Assembly (NCBI RefSeq): GCF_002264395.1 | Contig: NZ_NFVA01000007.1 | Location: 62,001-126,000, forward strand | DNA: 64,000 bases | Direction: 5' to 3' | Source: Paenibacillus sp. VTT E-133291 | Lineage (GTDB): Bacteria > Bacillota > Bacilli > Paenibacillales > Paenibacillaceae | In this document: positions 60,819 through 64,000 of the stretch, piece after piece | How the letters are laid out: every line of letters starts with the position of its first letter | How positions within the stretch are numbered: the first letter of the stretch is position 1 | Made by a program: the position numbers and the translations under genes | The notes under the pieces: generated by a model | What the model saw: the letters and a program-made list of their open reading frames with translations, nothing else | What the model was told of the DNA's origin: nothing | Database searches by the model: none

Positions 60819-62165
60819 ATGAAGTGGTTATTGAAGTGGGGCTGGATGTGGATATATCTAGTCTTGATATCTGGCGCTGTTCTATTTATTACTTTAGGAG
60901 ATCATGAACCGATTGAAGATAATTCACCAGAAAAAATAACGCTGACTTTCCGTCACTTCTGGATCAAAGAGCATGATCGGCCACTGCTGGCTATCTTTGA
61001 AGAGATCGTGGATAAATACCAAATTGCGCATCCAAATATAAAAGTTAATTTCGAAGGGTTAGACCAGACGATACATCGTGAACAAAAGCTGAAAAGTGAG
61101 ATGGTTACTGGCACGCCACCAGATATGTTTGTATTATTTGGTGGGGCCGAAATAGAGCCATATGTGCGTTCTAATCGTCTTGTTGATCTGACTGACTTTG
61201 TCCGAGAGAACGGTCTAACCAATCAATTCAAGGATCTGCATCTATGGACCTTTGATAACCATATTTATGGATTGCCCATTGAAGGAAACGCTGAACCACT
61301 GTATTACAATAAGACTATATTCAATAAGCTGGGTCTAGGGGCGCCTACAACGCTGCAAGAACTCGATGATGTCATACTGGGGCTCAAGGCTGGAGGATAC
61401 ATTCCCTTTGCACTCGGGAATGAGGATCGCTGGCCCGCCGGGATTTTTGCACATTATTTAATGGATCGTTATGCTGGCTCCGAGCTGATCCAGAAGCTAA
61501 TCACAGGTGAAGATCAAGCGAGCTTTCAGAATGAGGCCTATTTAAAGGCTTTTGAGCATTTGGATCAATGGATAAAAGAAGGTGCTTTTAGTTCCAAGTC
61601 TAATGATCTTTCAACTGAAAATGCAGTAAGTTTGTTTGCAAGCGGTAAGGCTGCAATGTATTTAAACGGGAACTGGGATATCAATTTATTTTCTGGAAGT
61701 GCGGCTCCAGCTGATTTTCAGAATGAGGTAGGCGTTATTCCATTTCCTGCCTTGAAGCAAGGAGAGGAGCCTTCGATTGCGGGAGGTTACACCATTGGCA
61801 TTGGTCTTTCCTCCGAACTAAATGGAGCTAAACGGGAAGCTGCTTTGGATCTTATGAAGGCTTTTTACACGCAGGAAGTTCAGACCCGAATTGTATATGA
61901 AGGACTGAGAATTCCATCCATTCGTATCGCTTTTGATCCGGAGAAGACCGGTCCGGTATTCGCGCAAGTGATGGAAATGATGGAAGTGAACCGCAAGAGC
62001 TTTGTGCCTTACGATAACGTATTATCACCTGAAGTTAAGAAAATGTTCCTAAGTGTCATCGAAAAAATGATTAACGAAGAAATGTCTGCAGATCATGCTT
62101 TAAAGCTAGTGCAGGCATCATCGATGGAATACTGGAATCTGATCCAAAACTCAAGTGTTCAATAA
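60819..62165 (+). CDS. Membrane-tethered extracellular solute-binding protein, likely sensor partner
   Basis: 448 residues, SBP_bac_1 fold (ITLTFRHFWIKEHDRPLLAIFEEI..., YGLPIEGNAEPLYYNKTIFNKLGL, AAMYLNGNWDINLF). The N-terminus MKWLLKWGWMWIYLVLISG has a hydrophobic helix but no lipobox cysteine, so it is probably retained as a signal anchor. It is the second binding protein of the locus, encoded between kinase and regulator, which is why a sensing role is more likely than transport. ATG behind AGGGGGAG. Confidence 0.88.
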   Translation: MKWLLKWGWMWIYLVLISGAVLFITLGDHEPIEDNSPEKITLTFRHFWIKEHDRPLLAIFEEIVDKYQIAHPNIKVNFEGLDQTIHREQKLKSEMVTGTPPDMFVLFGGAEIEPYVRSNRLVDLTDFVRENGLTNQFKDLHLWTFDNHIYGLPIEGNAEPLYYNKTIFNKLGLGAPTTLQELDDVILGLKAGGYIPFALGNEDRWPAGIFAHYLMDRYAGSELIQKLITGEDQASFQNEAYLKAFEHLDQWIKEGAFSSKSNDLSTENAVSLFASGKAAMYLNGNWDINLFSGSAAPADFQNEVGVIPFPALKQGEEPSIAGGYTIGIGLSSELNGAKREAALDLMKAFYTQEVQTRIVYEGLRIPSIRIAFDPEKTGPVFAQVMEMMEVNRKSFVPYDNVLSPEVKKMFLSVIEKMINEEMSADHALKLVQASSMEYWNLIQNSSVQ

Positions 62166-62181
62166 GCATGGAGGTGCTGGA

Positions 62182-63780
62182 ATGGATGAGATAGAAGAGA
62201 AATATAAAGTACTGCTCGTAGATGATGAGCCGATTATTCTTCGTAGTCTAAAGGTAGCTATTCCATGGGATGATCTCCAGATGGAAATTGTGGGAGAGGC
62301 TCGAAATGGAGAACAAGCCCTCCGCTTAATAGAAGAAACTACACCGCATATTATAATCAGCGATATCCGTATGCCTGTGATTGACGGAATCACTTTGATG
62401 AAGGAAGTATTGCCAAAGAATGCTAAGCTGGTATTTATTTTTATAAGTGGATACGGGGAGTTCGAATATGCGAGAGAAGCTTTGCGTCAAGGAGCCTTTG
62501 ATTATTTACTAAAACCTATCGATCATGACGAACTGGTTGAAATGCTATACCGAGCGAAAACAAGACTGGATGACCAAAGAGAGAACGACCAGATGCTGCA
62601 TTCCGTGCAGATGCTGTCAATGCTCGCTCGTGAACGGATGTTTGCTGAAATCACTCTGGGAAATGCAAGACCGCTAGAGCATCTGAAATGGCTGGAAAAT
62701 AGCGAACTTGAAGATGGCTATTTCATGGCTGTTGTCCAATTGGATGATTATTCTGCGTTGACCGGGCAGTGGAGTGTGGAAGAAAAACGACTGTGGCTGT
62801 TTGCGATCCGTAATATTGTTGAAGAGTGGTCCCTGGAGCATGGAGTACTTACAGTCTTCCCTTTTCATAACGGAGAGTGGGTATTGCTCTTCCCTGGATC
62901 TCTAAGCGCGAGCAGAAGAGAACTCGGTGAACTATTGATTACAGGGATCAAAAGATATTCCAAGCTAAGCTGCTCAGTAGGGATTAGCCGCTGTACACAA
63001 GGCATTGATCAATTAAGCACAGTGTATCCTTTGGCTGCAAAAGCTTTGTATCAACGTTTCTATTCTGGACTTGCCGGGGTGTTCATAGATGAGGAAACAG
63101 CCTTCGCAGGCAATACAGAAGTGAAGTATCCAAAAGAGCTGGAGACCTCGCTGATCGAGAGTATTCGTACTTTAAATAGAAACCAAATGTCTTCCTTATT
63201 TGATGAGACGGCACTATATATTGAAGCATTAGCTATTCCTAAGGAGATTGCAGAACGACTTCTGGTGGAGATGGTTGTTGTGCTATACAGACATTTTGAA
63301 CATTTGGTTCTTCATTCGGATTGGTCTCTACATGGATTATTAAGCAAGCTACACCATTTGGGTACGTTGAGTGAAATGATGTCTGCATTAAAGGAAGAAT
63401 TTGGGGAGCGACTGGATCAAGGAAGCAAACCTGTGAATCGTGAGGACACACGCAGTGCTATCGAGAAGACGAAACGGTATATCGAGAGTAATTACCATAA
63501 AGATTTAAGTATTGAAGAAGTATCGGAGCTTGCCGACCTTAGTGTCAGTCATTTTTGTACATTATTTAAACAAATAACAGGCTATACCTTCCTAGAGTAT
63601 GTTACGCGTTGTCGAATGGAGAAAGCGAAGTATATATTGCAAAGTAGTAATGTGAAGGTGTATCAGATCGCTCCGCTTGTGGGTTATCAGGATTCACGGT
63701 ATTTTACCCAGGTCTTCAAGAAAGCTAGTGGTCAGACACCTACGGAATACCGAGAAGAGCATGCGAGGCAGGTCAATTAG
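62182..63780 (+). CDS. YesN-type AraC family response regulator
   Basis: 532 residues. Receiver domain 1-125 with D61 (IIISDIRMPVIDG) and Lys in LLKPID. The middle region to about 420 has no named fold. The AraC/XylS domain covers about 430-528 (NYHKDLSIEEVSELADLSVSHFC, YQDSRYFTQVFKKASGQTP). The ATG at 62182 has GGAGGTG upstream; the longer frame overlaps the previous gene and has none. It probably activates the 55608-58977 transporter and perhaps the gene beginning at 63951. Confidence 0.93.
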   Translation: MDEIEEKYKVLLVDDEPIILRSLKVAIPWDDLQMEIVGEARNGEQALRLIEETTPHIIISDIRMPVIDGITLMKEVLPKNAKLVFIFISGYGEFEYAREALRQGAFDYLLKPIDHDELVEMLYRAKTRLDDQRENDQMLHSVQMLSMLARERMFAEITLGNARPLEHLKWLENSELEDGYFMAVVQLDDYSALTGQWSVEEKRLWLFAIRNIVEEWSLEHGVLTVFPFHNGEWVLLFPGSLSASRRELGELLITGIKRYSKLSCSVGISRCTQGIDQLSTVYPLAAKALYQRFYSGLAGVFIDEETAFAGNTEVKYPKELETSLIESIRTLNRNQMSSLFDETALYIEALAIPKEIAERLLVEMVVVLYRHFEHLVLHSDWSLHGLLSKLHHLGTLSEMMSALKEEFGERLDQGSKPVNREDTRSAIEKTKRYIESNYHKDLSIEEVSELADLSVSHFCTLFKQITGYTFLEYVTRCRMEKAKYILQSSNVKVYQIAPLVGYQDSRYFTQVFKKASGQTPTEYREEHARQVN

Positions 63781-63950
63781 CGAAGAAGTACATGGATTGA
63801 TTAGCAAAAGGGATGAAAATAGGGCATAAGTATGACAATTATCATACCCTTTACTTGATGTTTGTGACTTATAGGATGACACTTTATCTCCTATACTTAG
63901 AATAGATAAAAAGATCCTTAGCCAGACACATCAAGGAGGAAACGATAAAG

Positions 63951-64000
63951 ATGACTACAAAACAGACATCACAGCTCTCCAGTCTTAAAAAAAGTGTAGC
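63951..64000 (+). CDS. Start of a gene leaving the window, function not determinable
   Basis: The ATG at 63951 follows AAGGAGGA (63933-63940) and opens a frame beginning MTTKQTSQLSSLKKSVA up to the window end. The basic, polar start would suit the cytosolic N-tail of another sugar ABC permease, and the neighbouring sugar locus makes that plausible, but 17 residues cannot decide it. The preceding 170 bp contain only a weak hairpin (TATGA/TCATA near 63832-63850) and probably its promoter. Confidence 0.6.
   Translation, partial: MTTKQTSQLSSLKKSV

Noticed and set aside
1..64000. CRISPR array, tRNA/rRNA genes, prophage or insertion sequence
   Set aside because: No regularly spaced repeats, no cloverleaf or rRNA segments, and no transposase, integrase or phage structural genes were seen on either strand.

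Overview
The window looks like chromosomal DNA of a spore-forming, low-to-moderate GC Gram-positive bacterium, most likely Paenibacillus. The basis is a SpoVIF-like protein, a YtaF-type sporulation membrane protein, a threonine T-box in front of thrS, lipoproteins carrying copper amine oxidase 'stalk' domains, paired YesM/YesN-type two-component systems next to sugar ABC transporters, and many TTG/GTG starts behind strong GGAGG Shine-Dalgarno sites. There are no rRNA, tRNA, insertion sequence, prophage or CRISPR signals. The species assignment is inference.

Layout. 1-4.9 kb: the 3' part of fakA, a DegV/FakB fatty acid-binding protein, recG and spoVIF. 5.1-11 kb: YitT membrane protein, a small unknown membrane protein, a DUF2500 protein, a SERCA-type Ca2+ ATPase and an NlpC/P60 lipoprotein. 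11.3-14.1 kb: a three-gene ABC uptake cassette of the TrpXYZ type. 14.3-22.2 kb: a pectin/rhamnogalacturonan uptake locus like B. subtilis yesMNOPQ-yesT, with histidine kinase, AraC-type response regulator, binding protein, two permeases and a CE12-type acetylesterase; it has no ATPase of its own. 22.3-35.5 kb: mostly single genes (SDR, MgtC, aldose epimerase, thrS with T-box, TraX, stalk-domain lipoprotein, metallophosphoesterase, nitroreductase, PpiC-type isomerase, a LytTR protein with a perfect cre site, lactonase). 35.5-46 kb: an Hfq-like protein, PAP2 phosphatase, a small secreted protein, an FUSC-type exporter, helD, an MFS transporter, transaldolase, rpiA and several small genes. 46-52 kb: a MarR-MMPL operon and a secreted AA10 lytic polysaccharide monooxygenase. 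52-55.5 kb: LOG protein, ChbG/YdjC deacetylase, two small genes and YtaF. 55.6-63.8 kb: a second sugar locus with binding protein, two permeases, histidine kinase, a membrane-tethered second binding protein and a response regulator. A further gene starts at 63951 and leaves the window.

The two sugar loci dominate. Each pairs an ATPase-less carbohydrate ABC importer with a YesM/YesN-type sensor pair, so both probably rely on a shared ATPase elsewhere. In the second locus a binding protein with an uncleaved-looking membrane anchor sits between kinase and regulator, suggesting a three-component sugar sensor. Regulatory RNA is a recurring theme: the thrS T-box, an interleaved two-helix element between binding protein and permease in the first locus, a hairpin over the ribosome site of the second locus's binding protein, a terminator whose 3' arm holds the next gene's Shine-Dalgarno, and a dispersed ~100-nt structured repeat present twice (36.6 and 57.1 kb). 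One copy of that repeat supplies the last codons of a protein gene.
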